From Cercis canadensis (lineage: Eukaryota; Streptophyta; Magnoliopsida; Fabales; Fabaceae): DNA of 64,000 nt. Under the pieces are notes generated by a model, which was not told the DNA's origin, did no database searches, and saw nothing but the letters and a program-made list of their open reading frames with translations. Where the stretch lies: positions 1 to 64,000 of the forward strand of contig QAOA01006978.1 in assembly GCA_003255065.1 (NCBI GenBank), given 5' to 3'. Every line of letters begins with the position of its first letter. Position 1 is the stretch's first letter. Below, one piece after another: positions 53,055 through 62,829 of this stretch. The translations under genes and the position numbers were made by a program.

Positions 53055-55488
53055 GTCATGGCTACAAAACAACATTGTTCTCACAAAGAATACTAGTCAT
53101 GTGGAGGCCTCTAAAGTCATCTCGGATGTAGAGAGTTGTACTACAATGGAGAATGAGAAGTTAGTGGCCAAATTAAATGAGACATCTACTCAAGTTATTT
53201 TGAGGGATGAAGTTAATTCTCAACCACCATGTATTGAGGTTCCATTGAATTTGATAGAAGGAACTAAGGATGCAATACATGTGGAAGACATGATTGATGA
53301 CCATGAAAGAGAGGAGGTAAAAGATCAAAAGAGTGAGATAGTCAAAGAGATTGAGAGCCCTAAGGAAAAGAAAAAGAGTGAGCTTAAAGGAAGAGAATCC
53401 AAGGAAGTTTTGTTTTCTCATAAGCCTATTTTAACACCCTTGTGCAAAAAGGCTTATGTAGAGACTAACCCCTCTAACCTCTCTTGTTCTAGTGTTAATT
53501 GTCCTAATGTGCAGGATCTTGAAGAGGAATCCCAAGAGACAAAGCAACAAGGATTGCTACTCACATTGAAGGGTGCACTCTCCAAAGATCCCATGGGTAA
53601 CTCCACACTTTTTCCTTCCTTGACAGCACCTTATTTTGATTGCAAGCTTGCTGAAAGATTGTTTAAACAGGATCCTAATCTTGTGGTTATAATGAATGCA
53701 AGTGGAGAATTATACACTAGTGATGATGGTTTAGGTGATTTCCTTCTCCTTACTACTTCGCATGCTAGGTCATTAGGTATTGATCATGTTAGGACTTTGT
53801 TTGCAAGAGAATCTTATGATGTTGGTAGGATGAGTATGAGTATTGCTTTGGCTGTCCAACCCAATCATGGGAAGAATTACTTTTTGGTTAGAAAGCATGA
53901 GAAGTATTTGCTTGAAAATTCTTTGTATATCACCAATGTATCTCGTGTTTCTTACATATACCATGCTTTACATGATTCAAGTGCATTTGATGTGAATAAG
54001 GCATTTGGTAAAGTTGTGTATGGTGAGATGTGTAGGCATGAGTATTTGTCGTTTAAAGATCCCAACGTGCATATGCCTATTAGTTCCTTCCATGGCAACT
54101 CTAGGTTTGCTGAAAAAGCTCTTCATAGTGCTATGCATAATTTGAATTTGTTCCATGAGGATAGTCTTAAATGTGATTGCTACCATTTTAGGTTTATTGA
54201 AGTTACTTTGGTAAACTCCTTTAAACTTAAGTATGGAGTATATGGTTGGTTGTTTATTCCTCTTGGGCTTCTTGATGTTAGCACTATCAAAGCTATTGTG
54301 AATACATATATGCATGTCTCTTTAACCTTGCTTAAGAATGCCTGTTTTGATGGTGTATTATATTATGGCCTGAATCATATTGCATGTGCTAGTCATTTGC
54401 AAGGTGAGTCATTTGTTTTAGTTAGTTTTGGTAGATTTGCTAAGGTAGTTAGGTTTATTTGTGCTAGAGAGTTACTTTTGTTAGTAAGTATTCTAGATTT
54501 TGTTGAGTTTAACTTGTATTTCTTTAGATTTGTTTTGAGTCTTTTGCAGCACTTGAGTAAGTCAAATTCTCAAGAGGTGAGATACCCCCGAGGTGAGCAC
54601 TTTCTAGTTGTTAAATTCTTGCTACCAAGGTATGCACCTTTTCTTTCCTTAACTTTTAAATTCTTGGAAGTTGACTCCAACAATGGAATATGCGCATACA
54701 ATTTTGTTTTTGATAAGATATTCCATGTGTATGAAAAATGTGCATTCGATGAGCTTGTAGTTGTTAATGTTTCATTTCTTTCCTTATTGAAGCATATATC
54801 CCATTTTGTTAGCATGAAGATTAAATATTTAGGAATTGCATATGATGTTTTGATGGCTTCCAATTGTCCAATTTATTTTGAGACTTTGGTTCAGCTCTTT
54901 GGCATGAGATTGACATTACATTGCAACATTCCTTGCTCTTATATGGATTCCATCTTGTGTGCTAGCAAGTGCTTACAAGAACACCTAAGTTTGTTGCTTA
55001 AAGTGCTAGTTTCTTTGAGGATTGAACAATGGTTTGCCATTGAACATGGAGAATTGGTTTGGAATATGACTAGATTAAGTATTGCTTGTGGATTTGCACT
55101 TGGACTGACTTTTGGTTTCAAGAGTTGGGTATCTAATACATATGGTGTAGTTAACTTGTCTATTCTGAACCATATTTTGAATATTTGTGATGGCAAGCTT
55201 CTGAGTTGTTTGGTGAGAAAGCAATGTCCAATGTGTGAATTTTTACAAATGGGCAAATGTGATTGTCATAGCTATCAAGTTGTGAAGCCTACTTTGTGTA
55301 TGTTATTCTCATTGAACCCATGTCATTGTCTTCTTTTTCCAGGTTATCCTACTACTCTAGATTCTAGTAGTCATGCATGTGATTGTTTTGAACAGCTGGA
55401 TAGTGTGGTAATTATTTTAAGGTGGACAAAATGGCATGCTATAGAACCGGGAAAATGGAAAAGGAAGTTTAATATTAGAAAGGGCTAA
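52933..55488 (+). CDS. 851-codon open frame: drifted gag-pol relic of element E
   Basis: Open for 851 codons without a stop. From about residue 18 (KEFYLKWQKKIKTL) it continues gag. A Glu/Lys-rich linker (VKEIESPKEKKKSELKG) then SHKPILTPLCKKAYVETNPS matches the C linker ending [17 protein letters not shown]. The region around residues 420-460 (SFKLKYGVYGWLFIPLGLL) aligns with the RT block [16 protein letters not shown] of C, but where C has YFDN this protein has YYGLNHIACAS. ESFVLVSFGRFAKVVRFICA aligns with the integrase block [18 protein letters not shown], but the DDE residues are gone. Protease, the CCHC knuckle and RNase H are not recognisable. The C-terminal third is hydrophobic and Cys/Leu-rich, with an internal repeat. 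Whether it is translated or merely spared is open. Confidence 0.75.
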   Translation: MMIMAPLKRTFLPSKERIIKEFYLKWQKKIKTLGRSIEKVESWLQNNIVLTKNTSHVEASKVISDVESCTTMENEKLVAKLNETSTQVILRDEVNSQPPCIEVPLNLIEGTKDAIHVEDMIDDHEREEVKDQKSEIVKEIESPKEKKKSELKGRESKEVLFSHKPILTPLCKKAYVETNPSNLSCSSVNCPNVQDLEEESQETKQQGLLLTLKGALSKDPMGNSTLFPSLTAPYFDCKLAERLFKQDPNLVVIMNASGELYTSDDGLGDFLLLTTSHARSLGIDHVRTLFARESYDVGRMSMSIALAVQPNHGKNYFLVRKHEKYLLENSLYITNVSRVSYIYHALHDSSAFDVNKAFGKVVYGEMCRHEYLSFKDPNVHMPISSFHGNSRFAEKALHSAMHNLNLFHEDSLKCDCYHFRFIEVTLVNSFKLKYGVYGWLFIPLGLLDVSTIKAIVNTYMHVSLTLLKNACFDGVLYYGLNHIACASHLQGESFVLVSFGRFAKVVRFICARELLLLVSILDFVEFNLYFFRFVLSLLQHLSKSNSQEVRYPRGEHFLVVKFLLPRYAPFLSLTFKFLEVDSNNGICAYNFVFDKIFHVYEKCAFDELVVVNVSFLSLLKHISHFVSMKIKYLGIAYDVLMASNCPIYFETLVQLFGMRLTLHCNIPCSYMDSILCASKCLQEHLSLLLKVLVSLRIEQWFAIEHGELVWNMTRLSIACGFALGLTFGFKSWVSNTYGVVNLSILNHILNICDGKLLSCLVRKQCPMCEFLQMGKCDCHSYQVVKPTLCMLFSLNPCHCLLFPGYPTTLDSSSHACDCFEQLDSVVIILRWTKWHAIEPGKWKRKFNIRKG

Positions 55489-55623
55489 GAATGCAATATT
55501 GTGTTCTATGTGCTCATTGAACTCAGAATGACATTTGGTTTCAAGGTTTGGGTATTTAAACCAAGTGGTGTAGTAAATTTGTCTATCTTGAACCATATGT
55601 TGACTAATTGTGCTGGTAAGTTT
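55111..55623 (+). repeat. In-frame 423-bp-spaced internal repeat of the element E frame
   Basis: 55111-55200 and 55534-55623 are clearly related (TTTGGTTTCAAG..TTGGGTAT..GGTGTAGT..TTGTCTAT). The spacing is 423 bp, exactly 141 codons. The weaker flanking pair QWFAIEHGELVWN and KWHAIEPGKWKRK suggests that the repeat is longer. Confidence 0.7.
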
Positions 55624-55940
55624 AGGATTGCCCATGTTGATAATATCATGTTGTTCATCTTGATTTATGACATGTTGATTCAATATGGTTCATGTTTGTG
55701 TTGTGGATGGACCTTTTCAAGCAATTATTATATTGGTCTTACTTGGCTGTTCTTAATTGCTATGTGCTTTGTTGATACCATTAAAGGAAAAAAAACTTGG
55801 TTGTTAATGATGAAGCTGGCCAATGGAAAACAAGTTTTTCTATGCCTTCAAATTTTGTTTTGGCTTGAGATTAATTGGGCTTTAAATTCATTACATTCTC
55901 TTGTTGATGTAGGTACTTCGGATTTGAGGTCAAATCCTTT
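55489..55940 (+). pseudogene. Element E relic pol, continuation past a single stop
   Basis: After TAA at 55486-55488 the same frame stays open through the polypurine tract into the LTR. It begins TFGFKVWVFKPSGVVNLSIL, a repeat of TFGFKSWVSNTYGVVNLSIL 423 bp earlier, and ends DLRSNPFKEGGNDG. The ending resembles the natural C-terminal motif at the LTR boundary of element C ([10 protein letters not shown]). This confirms common descent of the whole frame. Confidence 0.65.
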
Positions 55941-55955
55941 TAAAGAGGGAGGGAA
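55941..55955 (+). promoter_or_regulatory. Polypurine tract of element E
   Basis: AAAGAGGGAGGGAA directly before the 3' LTR start TGATGGGG. Confidence 0.85.
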
Positions 55956-56765
55956 TGATGGGGATCAAGGAAGCCTCCATTTTAAAGACCTAATGATAAC
56001 CAAGATCAAGGAGGAGTTTGCTGGATTGCTAGTGCAACAAGCTTGCAAGGAAGAAGGCATGACTTTGGAGGACACCATAAGAAGTGGATCACTTGTGTTT
56101 CTGCCCAGAATGAAGCACACGGCCGTGTCGCAGCAACAGAGGCGACTTAGTTACTGGAGGTCGAACACGGGCAGGATGAGGATCGAACACGGGCGTGTCG
56201 AGGCCGTGTCAAGTCACCCGAGACCTGCTCGTCTCAGGAAGTGGAACACAAGCAGGACCATCGTAGAACACGGCCGTGTCCCTGGCCGTGTCACGCTAGT
56301 TAGGTCTCTGAGTTTTACTTTCTTTTGGGGGTTTTTTTTGTAATAAGCTTTGTTGAACTTTCCTTTTTCTATTTAAGGAGCTGAGGCCTTTGTCCTTGAA
56401 AAATTCAACCAATTAAGACTTTGATAATAGAATTGAGAGTTTTCTCTCTTGTTCTCTCCATGGAGAGCTCAAGCCATCTAGGTGAATTCCTAGCATGGTG
56501 TATCTTAACCTTATCACTCTCCCCCTTCCCCAATCTAGAGTGTGGCGGTTTATTCATTTCTTCACCTTGAACAAGTTGATTATTGATTAAACGGATTATG
56601 GAGGGTTAGTTAAGCTTTGCTGAAACTAGGTTGCCTAATTTGATAATCAAAGGTCTTCACCTAATTCCATTCATCTTTTCTTGATTTTCTATTACTTGAC
56701 CTTACTTGGGATCCTTGGCTAATTTGGATTGGATTTGGCTTAATTCTTCAAGTGGATCCTTATCA
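55956..56765 (+). repeat. 3' LTR of element E
   Basis: 810 bp. Exact ACACGGCCGTGT at 56117 and 56268. Lacks 11 bp present in the 5' LTR (a second CCGTGTCCTGG unit). Serves as the clean reference for the two artefacts in the 5' LTR. Confidence 0.93.
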
Positions 56766-56770
56766 GACTC

Positions 56771-59700
56771 CCACATAAAGAATGAAACAAACTCTAGGAA
56801 ACAGGCTTTCACCTTAAACAAAAGCATAAATCAAACAAGTAATTCTATGGTTTGAAAAAGTCATATTCATGGTGAAGAGGATTTCAAATTTCTTAAAATT
56901 GAATAGTCACCTTTCAATTTTTGAACTCAATTATAATCTCTATACCTATGTGGAGTCATTTTTAGTCAAATAAATCAAACAACTGCTGCCAGGTGAGGAC
57001 TGGATGATTGATTTTATACATCATCAGATAGTGCTTCAGTGCCACCTGTTGCTGAAATGCAACATCTGACACCACAGTAGCCGGCCAATGAAATGAGGAC
57101 AGCTGTAGATTAAATAACAGTTGAGGCAAGTTTTGAATAATTGAAATATCATCCCCTTAAGTTTTGGTAAATGAAATTTGGCACAACTCTTTCTTCATTT
57201 TGGGACTTCTGTAGGTTTTGGCAGTATATTTCATTGATGGCACGTGCTCCCTTCCTTTCCAAGTTTAAGGACGTTGAATGCTATCATCCTCCCTTTTTCT
57301 GAATTGCTTCCAAAATCGACTATGCTTGGCACAAAGAAAGACGTTCAATCACTGTCATATTCCCTTTCTTAATTGCTGCCAAAATTGAGAAGGATCTTTC
57401 TAGTATGGTTGAGTCTGTAACCGGGTCTTCAACCATGTTTTCCTACCCGTCGGGTGAAGAAGAAGGCGTTGTCTCGTGCGTATTAGTGCTGTTATTTTTT
57501 TTCCCCCTTGCCTTGTTACTTTTGTCTTTTAAACACCATGGCCCGATTCTTAGATCTATAAGCTTTCAAGATTGGGTCATTGCCCAAGCCTCATCCCTAT
57601 CCTTGAACTTTTGCTGTCCATTCTTTCTTTATGGTCAAAGTATTTATTCAATATTATGAAAGTATTTTTAATTGTTTTTCATTTTTGAAAATTTAATGGT
57701 GAAAAAGAGGAGTTTCAAATTTAAAATATTCTAATTTAATTTATAGATCTTTTTTCAATTGAATTTAATTAGCAACAAATCAATGTAGAGAAAGTATAAT
57801 TTCGTAAAATTCTATTTTATTTGAACTTGTTAGTGTTAAAGTAAAGATATCCTAATCATAGGTGGCACAACTAATTCCTAATTTTGGTACCATTGTGAAA
57901 ACTTTAAAAAATTGAGTCAACAAGTATGAGTAAAACATTTAACTAGTTGATGAATTTTGAGTTTCACCAAATCAAAATTATCTTATTTTAAGTCTTTCTT
58001 TTATGGACTATTTTAAGTCTTTTTTAATTGTGTAACTTTGATATGGTTAAGCTTAAAAATTGTCAACTATTTGGATGTTCATTGGATGACTTAGTTTTTC
58101 AAGATCTTTATAAAAATACCAAAATTATAGGTTAGTTTTGCCACCTATGATTGGTTATGCCAAATTTTCTATTCAGTAGACAATTTTATATTATGTATAT
58201 TTGAACATAACTCACTAGCATCTTATTAAAAAAAGTTCAGAAATGAATTTATTAATTCTTATTTCAAAAGAAAAGTTGCATAAGAAAATATAACTACTTT
58301 GTGATGGCAGTATTTTATTTTAAAAAATATTCTATTTAGGTTATAATATTACATCAAAAAAACACTATAAGTGGGTTCTACCATATATATTATTATAGAT
58401 AGATGACAACAAACACATAATTATTTTAAAAGAGGTTTTTACCCAAAAACTTTTAAACAAAGAAATTTTTCATAAAAACTAAAATAGAATACTCAGATCT
58501 AATTTACATGATACGTGACTATTTTATTTTCTTTAAGAAAGTTTGAAAGACTAAATGGCTTATGAGCGAATGGTATTGAGGTTATTCTCAAGATTTGTGG
58601 GTTTCATCTTCGAACCTGGAGTCATAGCTAAAGTACCCAAAAAAAAGATAAAAAATATGGAAGAATTTTTCAAAAATAGTTGTGTTTTAGCTATCATGTA
58701 CTAGTTATATGTGACTATTTTATTTATGATTATAGTTATCATGTATAAATTGCATGTACTTATTCTATTTTCCTATTCAAAGTTTCTTTTGCACTTAGAG
58801 GAAGTTTGGCTAAAAATTTTTCTAGAATAAACTTGTGTTAATTTTATCATGCATATNTAGAGGAAGTTTGGCTAAGAATTTTTCTAGAATAAACTTGTGT
58901 TAATTTTATCATGTATATGTACGTAATAATATATATTTTATAATGTCTTTAGGAGACCTAAATAGAAAAAAAAAAAAAAACACTACGAAGTAGTTTTCAT
59001 TTTCTTTAAGCATCTTCTCAATTAAAATAAAAATTAATAAATTACTATCTTAAATTTCTTAATATTTCATACATATAGTTTCACTATTCTGTTCATTATC
59101 TCTCTACATTGAATTGTATTGATGCTTTTTCAGTTTAACACTAATTGTATGACACTGAATCTAATGTTTTCAATGTGGCATTATGAAATTAAACCAAATA
59201 TTTTGTTATCCAAAATTGGACTATTTTTTAATAATGGTGGAATAAGTTTAGAGAAACTAGAAATTGCATCCTATTGATGATGTTACATAATTAAGTTGAA
59301 TTTTTTGTTACATATTCTGTGATTGTTCATCTTTAAGGTTGAATAAATTTAAAGGGTTGAAAATCAAATAAAGATTTTATACAAATAAATTGAGTTTTAT
59401 GATACTAAATATAAATTGTTCATAAAATATTAGAAACTCTTACTCTTTAGACACATAAACACATCTAAATTTATTTTAGATTTTCTTAACTTTCAATGAT
59501 ACCTATTTAAACTCTTTATTTAGTACGATAATGTAGTTTTTTTTTTTCATTTTTTTTTAGTTTTAACTATGGCATTATATGTTGAACTTTTGATATAGTA
59601 CAAACTACTGAAACCATCCAAACTTTCATGACATGATTGTTGGCTAATAATGTGATTAATTGCTTTTTCTAATGTGGAATTTTTTTTTTAAAAAAAAAGG

Positions 59701-59850
59701 CTACAATGTTTCTAAAAGTTTTTAATATTCTGGGTGATAGTATAAACATAGTGGACCGTTACTATAAGGACATAACTAAGATGAGACTCTAGTATAATTT
59801 CAAAAAGTTTATCATCTTCAACCTCCAACAGGTTGAAGATACAAAAAAGC
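56771..59850. other. AT-rich intergenic sequence
   Basis: No transposon domain or RNA gene recognised. Two loosely similar segments of about 90 bp at 57260-57320 and 57335-57390 share GACGTTGAATGCTATCAT/GACGTTCAATCACTGTCAT and TTGC(T)TGCCAAAAT phrases. The 84-codon ORF at 57405-57659 has a hydrophobic stretch but no recognisable family. The N at 58857 lies here. Confidence 0.5.
58796..58918. other. Single-N junction at 58857 flanked by 61-bp copies
   Basis: 58796-58856 is repeated as 58858-58918 with two differences. Outside any recognised element, so the pattern is not specific to transposons. Confidence 0.85.
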
Positions 59851-60180
59851 AGGTCATTTGACCCGGTTTGGAACCCATTCTACTTTATATAAAATTATCG
59901 CACTTTTCTGTTTTAGAGACTACAGAGAGAATAGAACAGGCATAGAGACCCCAGCGACATCAACAAGCAATCCAAAAGCTATTAATTATAATTTCTTACT
60001 CTTTTCTTCTTCTTCTTCTCCACGTCTTGATCACTATTGGTGTTGATCGAAAAGCTGGAGGGGTTACACAATGACCCAATAATACGTTTTGTTTAATTAT
60101 TTTGTTGCGCGGCTTGCGCCTCCATGGAAATGCACCAAGCTAAAATCAGAGTTTGGAAGAAAAAAGTAGAAGCAGTAAGC
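59851..60180. other. Intergenic, nothing recognised
   Basis: A TTTATATAAAAT box lies near 59883 and a CTTCTTCTTCTT microsatellite near 60003-60020. No coding sequence supported. Confidence 0.4.
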
Positions 60181-60182
60181 TA

Positions 60183-60410
60183 TTAGTTATAATGGCACTC
60201 ACGTTCCATTTTATTGTTGAATATTCCCAGTGTGAAAGCAACCAAGCAGGACGAGGTCATATAAATGCTGAACTCCGGCGAGCTTGACTTGCAACCCCCA
60301 TTCACCAGCCAATCCGCACATTGGTTTCCCTCCCTAAAGACCAAGGTAATCTCATCTTTCCAATTCCAATAGATGAGATGATGAATGCGAGGAAGGATTT
60401 GAGAGAATTA
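60183..60410 (-). pseudogene. Plant RNase H-like (RVT_3 type) C-terminal remnant
   Basis: On the minus strand RIHHLIYWNWKDEITLVFRE, directly continued by GNQCADWLVNGGC (60290-60370), matches the last blocks of plant RNase H-like domains (VxREGNxCADWLA, with the catalytic Asp in CAD). A short tail ends in a stop near 60183. The N-terminal half, including the DGA Asp, is not seen upstream, where a (GA)n microsatellite follows. It could be the 3' end of a LINE ORF2 or of a host-like RNase H protein gene. Confidence 0.6.
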
Positions 60411-60438
60411 CAAGGGCTGCCTGGTATGCTTCTAGCTG

Positions 60439-60440
60439 GT

Positions 60441-60473
<33 letters not shown>
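60439..60473. repeat. (GA)n microsatellite
   Basis: About 16 GA units with one interruption (GAAAGA). Creates Arg-Glu and Ser-Leu runs in spurious ORFs on both strands. Confidence 0.9.
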
Positions 60474-60474
<1 letters not shown>

Positions 60475-60549
60475 TAACAAAACGGAGAGGTAGAGTGCTA
60501 TCTTGGATATATGCACAATTAGACAAAAAATATGTGCATATTTTCTAAT

Positions 60550-61850
60550 AACCGAAAAGACCACAAGATCCAGTCACTCACGAAAAACTCAGCCCCACTT
60601 TACCAATAAAGTTCTGACATGTGTCCCTGTCACTTGTTGTATTTCAGCTACCTGTTGCATTTTACTCATATCCCATTCATTATTCATAATGCAAGCACAT
60701 GTATGCATAATGGTCCCACATTTATAAGGACGTGTACTTATTAAGCTCTATAATGCCTTGGGAATCCTACCAATCAAAGTATCCAAATCAAAGAGCACAG
60801 TAACGACGATAATAAAAGGTGCATTGTGTATGGAGATTAGGAATATGCATCTCCCTTTCATCTTTCTGTTTTCTTTTCCTTTTTTGTTTTTCTATGCATA
60901 TTCCTTTCATCAGAAATCCTTTTCCAACTTGAATAAATTTGAATAGCTCCAAAATGGGAGCGTGGGTCACTCTTTGCATATTCGAGCACAGCTTTCCTAA
61001 TAATATGGGCCCCCACATTACCCTGATTTGACATAAACCTAATGACTTTTTTACCTTGTTCTTCTCATATTCACACATTCTGGTCCATGGTCGGTTACAC
61101 CTGGTGCTCTACCATTGGCTGACACCATTTCGAATCTCAACCATGAATTGTTCTCATTGTCGCCCGGATAATCTCGATGTATCGCCAGAAAAGTAGAATC
61201 ATCATGAGACTATGATGCAGGAAAAGGTTGGCAAAAATTAAAATATATAAATGTTAGTTTCAAACTAGTGAAAATAATATAATTTGTTCAAATTGTTTTA
61301 AAAAAATGTTAAAATTTTAAATTTAAATTCTCATTTCATAAACTAAGAAATTTAGCTCGATTTATATGTGATAGAAGAAATCACATAATTGTAAACTTGC
61401 ACTTGAATTTATAAAAAAAAAAATTATAACAATTATTTTCTTAAAATTAGTTAAAACATTTACTGAGGTGCAATGTTTCTTAAATACTAGTTAGGCATAT
61501 TATATTTAAACTAACTAATATAAAAACAACATCATTCTAAAATTTTATTAATTATTTAAGTATTTACTACTTTAAGTCTAAGTAAATTATTAAATATACA
61601 TGTGCCAAAAAAATTTACTAAATATACTCTAATAATATAAATTAATGTAATTTACAAGAGATTAAAATTTGAACTTCATGCATTCATGTATATATATATA
61701 TCAAAGTGATGTGCAAGTGACAATGCTTCAAAAATTACAGTCGCACTAAATACCTAAAAAAAAGAAAAATGAAATATGATAAAATAAAAGCCTATAAGAA
61801 TCATGAGCTGGCTGCGTGGTGAACACGCTCCCTACTAATTGGTTCAATTC
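60550..61850. other. Intergenic upstream of the host gene
   Basis: No repeat family or gene recognised. A TATATATATATA run lies at 61690-61702. ORFs at 60758 and 60788 overlap on opposite strands, are low-complexity and are not supported. Confidence 0.45.
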
Positions 61851-61852
61851 CT

Positions 61853-61860
61853 TATATAAA
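61853..61860 (+). promoter_or_regulatory. Probable TATA box of the 61967 gene
   Basis: TATATAAA lies 107 bp upstream of the ATG, leaving about 75 bp of 5' untranslated leader if transcription starts about 30 bp downstream. Confidence 0.55.
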
Positions 61861-61966
61861 CCATTTTTGTGGGTACAATTCGCTTCTACAAAACAAAACC
61901 CAGATAGTTCCATAGCACATCTGAAAGAGTCCTGCCCAAATACGCCTCACTAACTCCTTTGTTCTC

Positions 61967-62332
61967 ATGGCCAGATACTACAATAATTACTCTTTCTTGG
62001 AGTATTTCTCTTTCCCTGTCCACCTATGCTTCTTTATTATAGTCCTCCTTTTCGTATTGGGGTTTTCACTGTATATAAACTATGAGTATGCCTTTGAAGA
62101 CATGATTATACAGGTGAAGATCTTCCTCATGCTTATTCCACTGTTTTTATTACTGGTTGTTCATTGCCTCTCGAGTGAAGAGCCATATCTGATACCGTTG
62201 CCGGAGAGGGACTCGCTGCATAGAGCCGGAGGGTCTCCATGGGGAGTGGCACTTGTGCTTGTATTTCTTTTGTTCATGATTTCTTACCAGTCTTCTTTCC
62301 ATGAGCGTTGGTTTCCCTTGGCCACAAGATGA
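61967..62332 (+). CDS. Conserved plant small transmembrane protein, function unknown
   Basis: Intronless, 121 residues, start MARYYNNYSFLEYF. Three hydrophobic segments are evident: about residues 17-37 (VHLCFFIIVLLFVLGFSLYI), 46-66 (KIFLMLIPLFLLLVVHCL) and 92-107 (WGVALVLVFLLFMISY). Between the second and third is a conserved soluble loop with LPERDSLHRAGGSPWG, and the C-terminus is YQSSFHERWFP-like. From memory this loop and ending are highly conserved in a family of uncharacterised plant membrane proteins, and the full length seems present. I know of no established function. No in-frame stop, sensible codon use and an upstream TATA box support an active gene. A possible AATAAA signal is at 62655. 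It is the only convincing host gene here. Confidence 0.82.
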   Translation: MARYYNNYSFLEYFSFPVHLCFFIIVLLFVLGFSLYINYEYAFEDMIIQVKIFLMLIPLFLLLVVHCLSSEEPYLIPLPERDSLHRAGGSPWGVALVLVFLLFMISYQSSFHERWFPLATR

Positions 62333-62829
62333 TGATATAGGAACTGAAAGAGTTGTCAGCAAGTGGGTTTATGTAAAGTTTATATGGTATTTGTATTATA
62401 AGGGTGAGGCTAACAAGGCTAGACTTGTTTCAATTTTGTATACAAATTAAGGCATGATTTTCTTTTAATTTGTAGTGATTCTTTTTGGCCTAATTGTAGT
62501 GATTATTTGTTTGCTCTAGGAGTATTTTTATGAAAATAATACGTTTCTTATATTGAACAATATAAAGTTTGGATATTCTTAATTTGGCTTAGCAGGCAGC
62601 CAAATGGAGATAAAAAGGCTTTCCAGGCCTAAACTCTAAGGCCACTACTTGACTAATAAAGGCAATATAATATAAACAAAGCCACGTAATGTCCACTTAG
62701 AAACCAATGTTCAGCTCTTTGGCCTTTTTTTCCTACCTTCATATTTATCATCATAACATAGTCTTTAAAGTGCTATATTAAATGGGCAACAGTTAGTAAA
62801 CATTCAGCACTTTTTTGTTTTTGTTTTGC
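62333..62829 (+). other. 3' untranslated region and intergenic DNA of the host gene
   Basis: AT-rich with AATAAA at 62655-62660. No other gene or repeat recognised. Confidence 0.4.

Larger units (their letters stand above)
50025..56765 (+). mobile_element. Element E: complete Ty3/gypsy-derived retrotransposon with relic pol
   Basis: LTRs 50025-51050 and 55956-56765 and perfect target duplications GACTC (50020-50024 and 56766-56770). tRNA-Met-like primer site at 51053. A gag start is related to that of element C, one long open frame follows, and a polypurine tract ends it. The 5' LTR is inflated by two single-N duplications (50097, 50816); corrected, both LTRs are about 810-820 bp and differ at about 20 sites by eye. 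No functional reverse transcriptase or integrase motif survives, so it would depend on a partner element for movement. Confidence 0.93.

Noticed and set aside
57405..57659. 84-codon ORF with a hydrophobic stretch as a host gene
   Set aside because: No recognisable family, no convincing promoter or conservation evidence, and its hydrophobicity arises from T-rich sequence.
60302..60564. Three ORFs overlapping the (GA)n microsatellite
   Set aside because: Arg-Glu and Ser-Leu runs come from the microsatellite; only the RNase H-like reading in another minus frame has family support.
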